NCBI GenBank assembly: GCA_000474255.1
Contig: BATO01000018.1
Span: 1-64,000 of the forward strand
Source: Aquipseudomonas alcaligenes MRY13-0052
GTDB taxonomy: Bacteria > Pseudomonadota > Gammaproteobacteria > Pseudomonadales > Pseudomonadaceae
Length of the DNA: 64,000 nucleotides
Direction of reading: 5' to 3'
Part shown: in pieces, positions 1 through 8,599 of the stretch
How the letters are laid out: each line of letters opens with the position of its first letter
Numbering within the stretch: position 1 is the stretch's first letter
The notes under the pieces: model-generated
Told to the model about the DNA's origin: nothing
The model's input: only the letters and a program-made list of their open reading frames with translations
Databases searched by the model: none
Position numbers and translations under genes: made by a program

Positions 1-447
1 CATGCCGGGGGCTTTTTTCGTTTAGGCTGCTGGACTCTCACCAGGGACTCCGTCCCCGGTTATTCGGGACCCTCGCCCCTCACCCCCTCGAGGCCGCGCT
101 GGAGCGCGTTCGGCTTTGCCGTCGAGTCCAGGTCGCGGAGTCAAATTCAAAAGCCCTCGGCACATGCCGGGGCTTTTTTCGTTTTAGGCCTCTAGACTCT
201 CACCAGGGACTCCGTCCCCGGTTATTCGGGACCTTCGGCCCTCACCTCTCCGGAGCCGCGCTGAAGAGCGTTCGGCTTCGCCGTCAAGTCCGGGTCGCGG
301 AACCAAATTCAAAAGCCCTCGGCACATGCCGGGGGGCTTTTTCGTTTAGACCACTGGACTCTCACCAGGGACTTCGTCCCCGGCTATTCGGGACCTTCGG
401 CCCTCACCCCTTCGGGGCCGCGCTGAAGCGCGTTCGGCTTTGCCCTA
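1..447 (+). repeat. 162-bp tandem repeat with tRNA 3'-tail and terminator
   Basis: Copies of the segment beginning catgccgggg lie at 1, 163 and 325, an exact period of 162 bp. The third copy decays after about 435. Each complete unit ends with a 23-nt stretch (121-143 and 283-305) that reads like the T-loop, 3' T-stem strand, 3' acceptor strand and CCA of a tRNA (gtcgagtcc...cgcggagtca), followed by a U-rich terminator hairpin. The spacer holds several short palindromes. The arrangement resembles the rtT repeats after E. coli tyrT. From remembered tRNA sequences the tail best fits tRNA-Asn. An intact tRNA would be expected just left of the window on the plus strand. Confidence 0.85.
149..179 (+). 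terminator. Rho-independent terminator inside repeat unit
   Basis: AAAAGCCC-T-CGG pairs with CCG-GGGCTTTT around a CACATG loop, followed by a T6 run. The same hairpin recurs at about 311-345, and its right half is at position 1. It sits six bases after the tRNA-like 3' tail, as expected for a terminator duplicated together with a tRNA end. Confidence 0.75.
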
Positions 448-484
448 CGGTTGCGGTAACGAACAAGCAATCAGCAAGGCACAA

Positions 485-510
485 AAAAGCCGGCTATCAA
501 GCCGGCTTTC
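485..510 (-). terminator. Terminator of comEA
   Basis: A perfect 10-bp stem (aaagccggct / agccggcttt, loop atca) lies 20 bp after the comEA stop. Read on the minus strand it is followed by a T6 run, a classic intrinsic terminator. Confidence 0.85.
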
Positions 511-529
511 TTCGTTTCACTCTCAATGC

Positions 530-850
530 TTATTCGACACTGAGCCTGTCACGGTTAGCCTCAAGAGTCTTGGCACCAATCCCCTTGACCTGCAATAAAT
601 CGTCTACTGATGAGAAAGCGCCATTGGCTTCACGATATTCCACTATCGCCTTGGCCTTCTGCTCACCGACTCCGATCATCACCTCCTGCAGTGCCACAGC
701 GTCAGCCTTGTTGATATCGATCTTCTTGCTAACCTGTTCGGCGGCAACCTTTGCCGGCTCGCTCTTGGGTGGTACCTCTGCAGCAATGGCAGAACCGGCG
801 AAGCCGAGAAAAACGAACAACAGGGACAGAATCCGTACGAGGATCATCAC
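530..850 (-). CDS. comEA: ComEA-family helix-hairpin-helix DNA-binding protein
   Basis: A small exported DNA-binding protein of 105-106 aa, related to the ComEA receptor that binds incoming DNA in the periplasm during uptake. A signal peptide (about residues 1-23, ending AIA-A) leads into a Lys/Ala/Glu-rich linker and one double helix-hairpin-helix domain (INKADAVAL; VGEQKAKAIVEYR; VKGIGAKTLE). The start is GTG at 850 or ATG at 847; GGAG lies 6 or 9 bases upstream. It closes the O-antigen locus, as PA3140 does in P. aeruginosa. Its terminator follows directly. Confidence 0.9.
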   Translation of the reverse strand: MMILVRILSLLFVFLGFAGSAIAAEVPPKSEPAKVAAEQVSKKIDINKADAVALQEVMIGVGEQKAKAIVEYREANGAFSSVDDLLQVKGIGAKTLEANRDRLSVE

Positions 851-903
851 TTAAATCTCCATGTGACTAGCTTAAAGGGCGGTACTCCTAGATCCGCCGA
901 GCC

Positions 904-932
904 AAACTAGCCATTAGAGAGAGGCGGTTCAA
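904..932 (-). promoter_or_regulatory. Candidate sigma-70 promoter for comEA
   Basis: On the minus strand TTGAAC (927-932), a 17-base spacer and TAGTTT (904-909) form a plausible -35/-10 pair about 55 bp upstream of the comEA start. No experimental support. The rest of 851-1162 shows no gene or repeat. Confidence 0.4.
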
Positions 933-1162
933 TTCCACGCCATTGATGGATTCAGTCAAAAACCTCCTATTCAAGAGGGTAAATATTGACAGTTTCCTGT
1001 AGGACCTCACGAACCAATCCATAGTCATCGGCTCGAAAGCCCACATATGGGCATGAGATCAGCTCGAAAGCTCACTGCTTGTCTTAGTGAAGATTGAGCG
1101 ACCAAGAGCAAACCATCATGACGAGCATGGCCAGCCGTAACCGGCCGCATTATGTTGATGCA

Positions 1163-1810
1163 CTAACTAAACAGACCAGCACCTCTATCAAGCAACCTTG
1201 AATACAAACCGGATGCCATGCTCCGCAAATCATTGAAAATCGCCTTCATGGTATCAAGAGCCCCATACTTACCATCTAGGTAACCCTCCATATAAACGGC
1301 GAACTCAACAGTTCCACGAAGTCTTATTTCTCGCCCTACATCAACGGTAACCTCCCCGTTGACAATAGGGAGATAGACACTGGAGAAGGTTACACGCCGG
1401 CGCTCTTCTTGCCAGTCGACGCCTCCCCCCCAAGCCTCACAATGAATAAAATGGTTATTATCAGGAACTCTCGCAAAAATCTGCGCATAGTTCATTCCGC
1501 CACTGCCCGCATCGATAGGTATATAGGCCTTCATCTTGACCAATACCAATACATGAGTCGCTGTAGATGGAATTTTAGATGGATCGACTTTATAGACATA
1601 CCTGACTTGGCTGGCGGTCTCCGCCGCAGGCGAATCCGAAAGGACTGGTTCAAGCTCATTGTATTCGATAGGGATGACAGCGCTACCAGTCATAATCATA
1701 GAGTCATGCTTTGCCGGTGCTCCCGAAAACAAAAACAATCGGCCGCTTTTAGACTCACTCAAAGAGTAAAAGCCTAGGAAAAAACACAAGAAAAGCCAAA
1801 AATACTTCAA
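1163..1810 (-). CDS. Hypothetical secreted protein next to wbpM
   Basis: A 215-aa protein that I do not recognise. It opens with a hydrophobic signal-like segment (MKYFWLFLCFFLGFYSLSES) with no lipobox Cys. The remainder is polar and predicted beta-rich, with segments such as HVLVLVKMKAYIPI and TVEFAVYMEGYLDGKYG, and a C-terminal helix-like stretch. It is collinear with wbpM (about 150 bp downstream of its stop) and shares the low GC of the O-antigen region rather than that of comEA. It may be an accessory O-antigen-locus gene or an unrelated transferred gene. No function is assigned. Confidence 0.6.
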   Translation of the reverse strand: MKYFWLFLCFFLGFYSLSESKSGRLFLFSGAPAKHDSMIMTGSAVIPIEYNELEPVLSDSPAAETASQVRYVYKVDPSKIPSTATHVLVLVKMKAYIPIDAGSGGMNYAQIFARVPDNNHFIHCEAWGGGVDWQEERRRVTFSSVYLPIVNGEVTVDVGREIRLRGTVEFAVYMEGYLDGKYGALDTMKAIFNDLRSMASGLYSRLLDRGAGLFS

Positions 1811-1963
1811 TCAGCCCCCTTTCAAACGAATACCAGCCCATCACTGGCTCTGAACGACCATACCCAGAGCAGCAAAAGCCAATCAAGGCATACCAGACCG
1901 TAATCACATGAGACCCAGCAATTAATCTGAGAACCTAACCCTATAGGAAAGACTCAGTATAAA

Positions 1964-3967
1964 TTAGCTAACCGTGCGCTTCGAATGCATCCAGTCAACT
2001 ATTTCACCCTCTGGAGCATAACCAGAAACTGCCTCACGCAATAACTGGCGTACGCGATCATAATCATCCTGCTCGACAGATTCGATCAGATTGACAATAA
2101 CCTCCTTGAAAGCCTCCCAAGGTAGATGTTCTTCATTAGCGCGCATGATCATCGGATGGTCAGTAGGACTTACGTTGTCACCGATCAAGAGCTCTTCATA
2201 AAGCTTCTCACCAGGCCGTAAGCCTGTGAATTCGATTGAGATGTCCCCGTGGGGATTAGCCTCGGAGCAGACACTTAGCCCTGTTAGATGAATCATCTTC
2301 TCGGCCAATTCGGCAATCTTCACAGGCTGCCCCATATCCAGAACGAATACATCACCACCCTGGCCCATTGAGCCAGCCTGGATCACCAGTTGTGCGGCCT
2401 CGGGAATAGTCATGAAGTAGCGAGTTATATTCGGATGAGTGACTGTCACGGGTCCGCCCTTACGAATCTGATCGTAAAAGCGTGGAATGACAGAGCCCGA
2501 AGAGCCCAGCACATTGCCAAAGCGCACCATGGTGAATCGTGTCTTGTTTTCTTGGTGCAGTTGCTCTTCATCACCGAACAATACCGGCGCAACTTCTTGA
2601 CTCAATGCCTGCAAAACCATTTCAGCTAAACGCTTTGTGCTACCCATGACATTTGTAGGGCGCACTGCCTTGTCAGTGGAAATCAGAACGAAGTGCTCAA
2701 CACCGGCGCGCAACGCTGCCTGAGCCGTATACAACGACCCCAGCACATTATTCATGACTCCTTCGGCGATATTGTGCTCCACCATCGGCACATGTTTATA
2801 AGCTGCCGCATGGTAAACGGTGTTGACCGCCCACACTCGCATCAACTCATACAGACGCTCCTGATTACGGACTGAACCAAGAACAGGGAACAACCGCACG
2901 CTGAGAGACTCCCTGCGTATACGTTGCTCCAACTCCGTATGAATGCTGTATAGATTAAATTCACTGTGCTCGAACAACAGCAATATCTTTGCATCGGTAG
3001 AAAGAATCTGCCGGCACAACTCCGAGCCGATGGAGCCACCCGCCCCTGTCACCATGACCACTTGGCCTCGAATGCAACGCTCGAACAATTCTTGCTGTGG
3101 CGGCACCGCGTCGCGCCCGAGAAGATCGGCGATGTCCACTTCCTGGACATCCTCTACCTTTACACGACCACTCGCCAAGTCCATGAAGCCCGGTACGGTT
3201 CGAACATGCAGCGGATATTGCTCCAATGTTTCCAGTACTTGCCGTCTGCGTGTACGACTTGCAGATGGCACAGCCAAAAGAATTTCTACCGCACCCGTTT
3301 CGTCGATCATCTGCTGAATGTGACCAGGCGAGTACACGCGCAGGCCTGCTATTACACGATTACAGATATTCTGATCATCATCGATGAACGCAACAGGCCG
3401 CATGGCACGCCCCATGCGGAGGGCTGCAGCCAATTGATTTCCGGCAGCTCCAGCTCCATAGATCGCAACTCGAGAAAGTCGGCTATCGAACCCACCGAAT
3501 CTGGACGGCTGTTCAGGCGAGAACCAGTTGCCCACGAAATAGTGGCGCATGCATAGCCGCAAACCACCGATCAACATGATGCTCAACCACCAATAATTCA
3601 GCACCATGGATCGAGGAATCATTGCGGGAGCATCTCGATACCAGTACACCGCCAATGCCAAGACCAAGGCAGACAAGCTCACAGCCTTAACAATCGCGAC
3701 AAGTGCGTCATTCCCCAGATAGCGTGTGACGACTCGGTACATACCAAAACGAATGAACAACGGTATGGACACCAATGGTGCAGCCAAGAACAACCATAAG
3801 TGCCCACTGAATGGAAAGATATTGTCCATGTCCCCGAGGCGTATTACGAATGCCAACCACAAGGCGACCCACAGCAACACAACGTCCATGAAGATCTGGA
3901 TTGATCGCTTGTAACGACGCGGCAAGCGCAGCATGCGTTCTCTGAGTTTGTCAGCTAGTCTCAACAC
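1964..3967 (-). CDS. wbpM: WbpM-type UDP-GlcNAc 4,6-dehydratase
   Basis: Membrane-bound nucleotide-sugar dehydratase that converts UDP-GlcNAc to the UDP-4-keto-6-deoxy sugar, the entry step for many Pseudomonas O-antigen sugars. The N-terminal third has several membrane helices (RSIQIFMDVVLLW...; LWLFLAAPLV). Two nucleotide-binding folds follow: AIYGAGAAGNQL, then the catalytic extended-SDR domain with VTGAGGSIGSELCRQ and STDKAVRPTNVMGSTKR. The C-terminal GLRPGEKLYEELL is family-typical. The frame stays open to an ATG at 4048, but that ATG lacks a ribosome site. The family's N terminus (LPRRYKR) suggests starting at GTG 3967 or TTG 3964. It is last in the sugar-biosynthesis run, as in other Pseudomonas O-antigen loci. 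Confidence 0.93.
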   Translation of the reverse strand: MLRLADKLRERMLRLPRRYKRSIQIFMDVVLLWVALWLAFVIRLGDMDNIFPFSGHLWLFLAAPLVSIPLFIRFGMYRVVTRYLGNDALVAIVKAVSLSALVLALAVYWYRDAPAMIPRSMVLNYWWLSIMLIGGLRLCMRHYFVGNWFSPEQPSRFGGFDSRLSRVAIYGAGAAGNQLAAALRMGRAMRPVAFIDDDQNICNRVIAGLRVYSPGHIQQMIDETGAVEILLAVPSASRTRRRQVLETLEQYPLHVRTVPGFMDLASGRVKVEDVQEVDIADLLGRDAVPPQQELFERCIRGQVVMVTGAGGSIGSELCRQILSTDAKILLLFEHSEFNLYSIHTELEQRIRRESLSVRLFPVLGSVRNQERLYELMRVWAVNTVYHAAAYKHVPMVEHNIAEGVMNNVLGSLYTAQAALRAGVEHFVLISTDKAVRPTNVMGSTKRLAEMVLQALSQEVAPVLFGDEEQLHQENKTRFTMVRFGNVLGSSGSVIPRFYDQIRKGGPVTVTHPNITRYFMTIPEAAQLVIQAGSMGQGGDVFVLDMGQPVKIAELAEKMIHLTGLSVCSEANPHGDISIEFTGLRPGEKLYEELLIGDNVSPTDHPMIMRANEEHLPWEAFKEVIVNLIESVEQDDYDRVRQLLREAVSGYAPEGEIVDWMHSKRTVS

Positions 3968-4048
3968 AACAACGGCACCATATCCTTCAAAAAGCCTGGT
4001 TCTGCGTTGGCAGCCCCAAGCAAAGTCCTGCAACTGAAGCGATCTCAT

Positions 4049-4359
4049 CGACCACTACGCACACGTTTCCATACCATCGTGCCGTCCGCAACCGACAACG
4101 AATGAACTGTCCACTCTCGTAAAGTGCCAGGTCGCGCCAGACACTCGCACTTTCGTGCATGACGCAACCTGTGGCTTGATGGCTAAGGATACTCCGCTCC
4201 CAAACGCATCATTTGATCTCGAGGTCTTGCCGCATAACGGCCTGAGGCGGGTGGACGCGGGCAGCTAAACATGACACGCCACCAAGCAGCCACCCTCCAC
4301 TTCCCACAGGCAGAAGCAATATCTCTCAGAGAGGAACACAGTCCTCTCCCCTCATCCCA
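4049..4359. other. Intergenic gap upstream of wbpM
   Basis: About 310 bp between the aminotransferase stop and the annotated region of wbpM. I see no ORF with a family signature, no strong terminator and no repeat. wbpM may have its own promoter here, but no convincing -35/-10 pair stood out. Confidence 0.5.
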
Positions 4360-5838
4360 TCAAAACTCCGCAAAAATCTTCTTAGCGGTATCTATCACAC
4401 GATCCTGCTCCCGCTCTGTCATATTGGACCCGGAGGGCAGGCAGATGCCATGAGCGAAAATATGATCGCTGACGGAATAATCCTCATCATGAGGAAAATA
4501 AGCACACCCTTCGAAAAGCGGCTGCAGGTGTAGCGGCTTCCATATCCTTCGTGCCTCAATACGATGCTCCGCCAGTCGCTCGATAAAGCGCTGAACATCA
4601 ACACGGCCTTCAGAGTCAAAAACGCCGCAACTAAGCCATCTTGTCGAGCGGCCAAAGGAGGCCTCAGGCATCCACTGAAAGCTCTCTCCACCGATGCCAC
4701 TGTCGCGATATCGTTCGAACACCGCACGTCGCTGGCCAACTCGCTCCTCCAGAACGCGCAACTGCCCACGACCGATACCAGCCAGGACATTACTCATACG
4801 GTAATTGAAACCGGCACTCGTGTGCTGATACCACGGTGCTGGATCTCTAGCTTGCGTCGCAAAGAAGCGGGCTCTCTCAATCAAGGCTCGATCATCCGAC
4901 ACTAACATCCCCCCTCCGGAGGTAGTGATGATCTTGTTGCCATTGAACGAATAGATACCGAGCTTACCGAAAGTACCACTGGCTCTGCCTTTGTAACTAG
5001 CACCTAGAGACTCAGCAGCATCCTCGATCAGCGGGACATTGAACTTGTCACAAATCGCGACGATAGGATCGAAATCCGAGCTCTGCCCATACAGATTGAC
5101 GACAATCACAGCCTTTGGAAGACGTCCATCCCGAGCAGCCTGCTCAAGGCCACGCTGCAATGCTGCAGGTGACATATTCCAGGTTTCAGGCTCGGAGTCG
5201 ATGAATACCGGGACAGCCTTCTGATAGAGAATAGGATTGGCACTGGCGACAAACGTCAGACTGGAACAGAACACACTATCCCCTTCATTAACCCCCAGAA
5301 GGATGAGTGCGAGGTGAATAGCGGCGGTGCCCGAACTCAACGCCGCCGCATGGCCAACGCCAACTTTCTCCGCCAGCTCTCGTTCGAAAGCATCGACGTT
5401 GGGGCCAAGAGGAGCAATCCAGTTAGTATCGAAAGCCTGGTTGATGAAGGAGAGTTCCTGATCCCCCATATGCGGCGTCGACAAAAGAATAGGCGACTCA
5501 AGGTCTCGAGCACGCAGCAGCTCTATTGGACGCCCGAAGTCATCAAGCACGGGGATATGATTGACATCATTTTGCTTCATCAGATCGAGAGCCAGCTCTC
5601 GGTCCGTTCCATCTTGCACCGTAATCGGCGTCTTCTCTGGAAGCTCGAACTGCACCTCCTCCAATGCGGTACCAGCCAGTAACAAGCGGCGAAGATCACC
5701 ATCGGTAATGGTCCGAACCAAGCGGCCACTTCCATCTACCAATAGCAGAATTTCTGCACCGCCCTGATCCATGCGAGCAAGCAGCTCCCTCAAAGAAAGC
5801 CCTTGGTGAATAATGACGCGCTGTAACTCAATCATCAC
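4360..5838 (-). CDS. CBS-domain / DegT-family sugar aminotransferase fusion
   Basis: A 492-aa two-part protein. Residues ~1-120 look like a CBS pair (TITDGDLRRLLLAG, then NDVNHIPVLDDFGRPIELL). Residues ~120-492 are a PLP-dependent DegT/DnrJ/EryC1 aminotransferase with SSGTAAIHLAL, DAAESLGA and the PLP lysine in SFNGNKIITTSGGG, closest in kind to PglE/LegC enzymes. Those aminate UDP-4-keto-6-deoxy-GlcNAc to UDP-4-amino-4,6-dideoxy-GlcNAc, the product expected after WbpM. In Campylobacter a similar CBS pair is carried by the nucleotidyltransferase PtmE. No nucleotidyltransferase domain is seen here, so the CBS part may sense a nucleotide. It lies 3' of the acetyltransferase gene with a few bases of overlap. 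Confidence 0.88.
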   Translation of the reverse strand: MMIELQRVIIHQGLSLRELLARMDQGGAEILLLVDGSGRLVRTITDGDLRRLLLAGTALEEVQFELPEKTPITVQDGTDRELALDLMKQNDVNHIPVLDDFGRPIELLRARDLESPILLSTPHMGDQELSFINQAFDTNWIAPLGPNVDAFERELAEKVGVGHAAALSSGTAAIHLALILLGVNEGDSVFCSSLTFVASANPILYQKAVPVFIDSEPETWNMSPAALQRGLEQAARDGRLPKAVIVVNLYGQSSDFDPIVAICDKFNVPLIEDAAESLGASYKGRASGTFGKLGIYSFNGNKIITTSGGGMLVSDDRALIERARFFATQARDPAPWYQHTSAGFNYRMSNVLAGIGRGQLRVLEERVGQRRAVFERYRDSGIGGESFQWMPEASFGRSTRWLSCGVFDSEGRVDVQRFIERLAEHRIEARRIWKPLHLQPLFEGCAYFPHDEDYSVSDHIFAHGICLPSGSNMTEREQDRVIDTAKKIFAEF

Positions 5839-6446
5839 AAAGAAATCCTAGCAGGAACACCAACCAAAACAGCGCCTGCAGGTGCGTTGCGTGTAACCAC
5901 CGCCCCGGCACCAACACGCACGCCATCTCCAATGCAGATACCAGGCAAGATTACTGCCCCACTGCCTATGAGAACTTCATTGCCAAGCGTAACGCCCCCA
6001 CCCAATGTGGAATTCGGAGCGATATGGCAACATTCACCAACTCTGCAATCATGATCAACTATTGCACCATGGTTGATAATTGTAGATCGACCAACAATTG
6101 CATCTGGCCCAATAACAGCATACGCAGCAACGAAACAGCCATCGGCCACTTGGGCGCTTACTGCAACGCTTGAGTGGGGATGTATAACAGTAAACCAACC
6201 TAAGACTTGATTATCAAACGTCGCCAGCAGTCGTCGCCGAGTTAAATTTTCCCCAATGGCTAAATGACCATAGAACGAAGAGCCAGTCAGAACAGGCTGC
6301 AACTCAATTGCATGACCGAGCAGTATCTCACCCACTCGAGAAGAATTATTATCGAACAAACGGACAGTACGCCCGTTCCGGGCATAGGCATCCAGCACGA
6401 CTTTGCCATGCCCGCCGGCGCCAAGAATAAAGTGCTCAGTATGCAT
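5835..6446 (-). CDS. neuD: NeuD/PglD-type sugar O/N-acetyltransferase
   Basis: A 203-aa left-handed beta-helix acetyltransferase. The N-terminal nucleotide-sugar-binding part (FILGAGGHGKVVLDAY) is followed by hexapeptide repeats with the likely catalytic His in NHGAIVDHDC and the C-terminal VVTRNAPAGAVLVGVPA. In the legionaminic/bacillosamine routes this enzyme acetylates the 4-amino group of UDP-4-amino-4,6-dideoxy-GlcNAc, giving UDP-diacetamido-trideoxyglucose. It overlaps neuC by 11 bp and the aminotransferase by a few bases, so the three are translated together. Confidence 0.9.
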   Translation of the reverse strand: MHTEHFILGAGGHGKVVLDAYARNGRTVRLFDNNSSRVGEILLGHAIELQPVLTGSSFYGHLAIGENLTRRRLLATFDNQVLGWFTVIHPHSSVAVSAQVADGCFVAAYAVIGPDAIVGRSTIINHGAIVDHDCRVGECCHIAPNSTLGGGVTLGNEVLIGSGAVILPGICIGDGVRVGAGAVVTRNAPAGAVLVGVPARISL

Positions 6447-7563
6447 TGCACTTGAGCAACAAGTCGCGGTTCAAGGGAAGTCTTTCGAGCAGTTCAGTAA
6501 TACGCAGACCGGCAGCGCCATCCCCATAGACATTTCTTACGGCGACCCTCCCTTTGGCCAAGACTTGGACCAGCGCGCATTGTATTGCGGTTACATCGAC
6601 CTCGACATCCACCACGTTATCACTTCGCTCCCGCCCTAATTGACGATTACCGACATTTACCACTGGAGTATGAAAACTGGCTGCCTCGATGATACCGCTA
6701 CTGGAGTTCCCCACCATTACGTCAACAACCGACATCCAACGACAGAAGTCGTCTCGCTGCAAATGATTGACCACTCGCACACTGAGATATGGATCTGCCA
6801 AGACCGCACGAATCGCTTCCCCACCAGCATCCGCGTTGGGCATCAGCACCAGTGCCTGAAGGCCGTCCACCCGCCGAATGCCTTCGAGCAACGTTCGCAT
6901 CTGCCGATCAGCAAGCTCTGCGTGCTGCACAACCGGGTGAAAGATAACCAACGCAATAGGGCGCAAGGGATCAAATCCATACCCCAGCGCTATCTCATCA
7001 CGCACAGGTGGCTGAATATCAACAAGACCGTCGAGCCCGGGCGCCCCTGTAACGAAAATATTCTCTTCTCGCTCCCCCATCCGAACCAGTCGCTCACGCG
7101 CATCAACTGTCGCAGTGAAGTGGTAATGTGCGAGCTTAGATATAGCGTGGCGTATAGGCTCATCGACAGTACCCGAGCGCTCTCCTCCGTGAATATGAAC
7201 AATTGGGATATTCAGATGAAGTGCGGCAATTGCTCCCGCCAGCATCTCACCTCGGTCGCCCAGCAGCATCACCACATCGGGTCTCCACTGCTCGAACGCC
7301 TCGACCATCCCAAGGATTTCCACGCCAATGGCCTTTGCCATGGCGGAACCGCTATCGGAACGAAGCTCTACAGGCACACGGGCAACTATCGAAATACCGC
7401 AGGACTCGACTTCACGGATAGTATCCCCGTACTGCGAGTCCAGATGCATACCCGTCGCCAGGATTCCAAGCTCCAAACCTGGACGGCCATGAATCATGAG
7501 CAAGGAAGAACGCATGAGACCAAAGTCAGCACGGGTTCCAGTGACATATAGGATACGGCGCAT
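6436..7563 (-). CDS. neuC: Hydrolysing UDP-sugar 2-epimerase (NeuC/LegG type)
   Basis: A UDP-GlcNAc 2-epimerase of the hydrolysing, GT-B-fold class: it releases UDP and inverts C2. In this context the likely substrate is UDP-2,4-diacetamido-2,4,6-trideoxyglucose and the product the free mannose-configured sugar (LegG activity). Family motifs are ILYVTGTRADFGLMRS at the N terminus, LLGDRGEMLAGA, HIHGGERSGTVDE and VGNSSSGIIEAA. The start is ATG 7563, which overlaps the neuB stop as TAATG. The frame is open a little further upstream but lacks the family's N terminus there. Confidence 0.93.
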   Translation of the reverse strand: MRRILYVTGTRADFGLMRSSLLMIHGRPGLELGILATGMHLDSQYGDTIREVESCGISIVARVPVELRSDSGSAMAKAIGVEILGMVEAFEQWRPDVVMLLGDRGEMLAGAIAALHLNIPIVHIHGGERSGTVDEPIRHAISKLAHYHFTATVDARERLVRMGEREENIFVTGAPGLDGLVDIQPPVRDEIALGYGFDPLRPIALVIFHPVVQHAELADRQMRTLLEGIRRVDGLQALVLMPNADAGGEAIRAVLADPYLSVRVVNHLQRDDFCRWMSVVDVMVGNSSSGIIEAASFHTPVVNVGNRQLGRERSDNVVDVEVDVTAIQCALVQVLAKGRVAVRNVYGDGAAGLRITELLERLPLNRDLLLKCNAY

Positions 7564-8597
7564 TAGCTTAGCATTTCCCATTGGAGAGTCGTTCCGCTAA
7601 CCATGGACTCACCAAGGGTTTGGCCTATTACCTGATCCAGGGCAGCAGGCGGGATTCCGTTACCTGGGCGCAACAGGCATAAATCCTGAGCGCTCAAAGT
7701 CTCCCCAGCCTTAACATCGCGCGCCAATGAAACGCTGCGTCGTACCAATGCTCGAACAGGTAGTTCAGATGCTGCTGGGGCTTTGATGCTAGAACCCAAA
7801 GCCTGCTCGGCCACACGAACCTGCGCCACCAGCTGTGCAAGCTCATCAGGATCAAGCGAAGCTTGATGGTCTGGACCAGGCAGCGATTTATCCAATGTAA
7901 AATGCTTCTCGATTACTGTAGCGCCAAGCGCTACCGCTGCGGTTGAAACCGCCAACCCCAGCGTATGGTCCGAGTAACCGACCGGCAGACCAGTTGCCTC
8001 GGCGATCGTATTCATTGCCCGAAGGTTCACATCCCGCGCAAGCGCTGGATAATTGGAGGTGCAATGCAGAACGCACAAGACACTGGACAGCGCCTCCGTC
8101 AGGCCAGCACTCGTCCGAGCCTCTGCAATCACCGCTACAGCTTCCACAACCTCATCAAGAGATGCCATTCCAGTTGAAAGAATCAGGGGAACATTCTTTT
8201 TTGCCAAAAAGCGCAGAAAGGGCCAATTGGTTATTTCACCAGAAGGTATCTTGATTCGCCGCATGCCGGAAGCAAGCAAGAAATCAGCAGCCTCTTCATC
8301 AAAAGGGGTCGACATGAATTCGATCCCGAGTTCCGAGCAACGCAAGATCAGAGCATCGTGTAACTCTGGAGACATCTCCAACTGTTTGAGCATGTCAAAC
8401 TGGTCACCTTCGCCCGTAGCGCTCTTTTGATAAGCCGCTTTCTCCGCGCCACGTCGAACAAGCTTTTCAGCAGTAAAAGTTTGAAATTTTACCGCATCAG
8501 CACCGCAGCGGGCAGCGGTCTCAACAAGCTTAATAGCCAATTCTGGCGAACCATTATGATTGACACCAGCCTCAGCGATAACGAACGTACTATTCAT
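7563..8597 (-). CDS. neuB: Nonulosonic (legionaminic-type) acid synthase
   Basis: Condenses phosphoenolpyruvate with the 6-deoxy mannosamine derivative made by the 2-epimerase to form a nine-carbon nonulosonic acid. The TIM-barrel NeuB domain spans residues ~1-275 (IAEAGVNHNGS, AVKFQTF, EFMSTPFD, ILSTGMA, GYSDHT, EKHFTLD, GPDHQASL), followed by a C-terminal antifreeze-like SAF domain (RSVSLARDVKAGETL). Start ATG 8597 or GTG 8603; the SDR stop lies between them. The presence of WbpM, the aminotransferase and the acetyltransferase argues for LegI rather than sialic acid synthase. Confidence 0.94.
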   Translation of the reverse strand: MNSTFVIAEAGVNHNGSPELAIKLVETAARCGADAVKFQTFTAEKLVRRGAEKAAYQKSATGEGDQFDMLKQLEMSPELHDALILRCSELGIEFMSTPFDEEAADFLLASGMRRIKIPSGEITNWPFLRFLAKKNVPLILSTGMASLDEVVEAVAVIAEARTSAGLTEALSSVLCVLHCTSNYPALARDVNLRAMNTIAEATGLPVGYSDHTLGLAVSTAAVALGATVIEKHFTLDKSLPGPDHQASLDPDELAQLVAQVRVAEQALGSSIKAPAASELPVRALVRRSVSLARDVKAGETLSAQDLCLLRPGNGIPPAALDQVIGQTLGESMVSGTTLQWEMLS

Positions 8598-8599
8598 GC

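Noticed and set aside
1-447. CRISPR array
   Set aside because: The period is 162 bp with long similar spacers; the units carry a tRNA tail and terminator, not short repeats with unique spacers.
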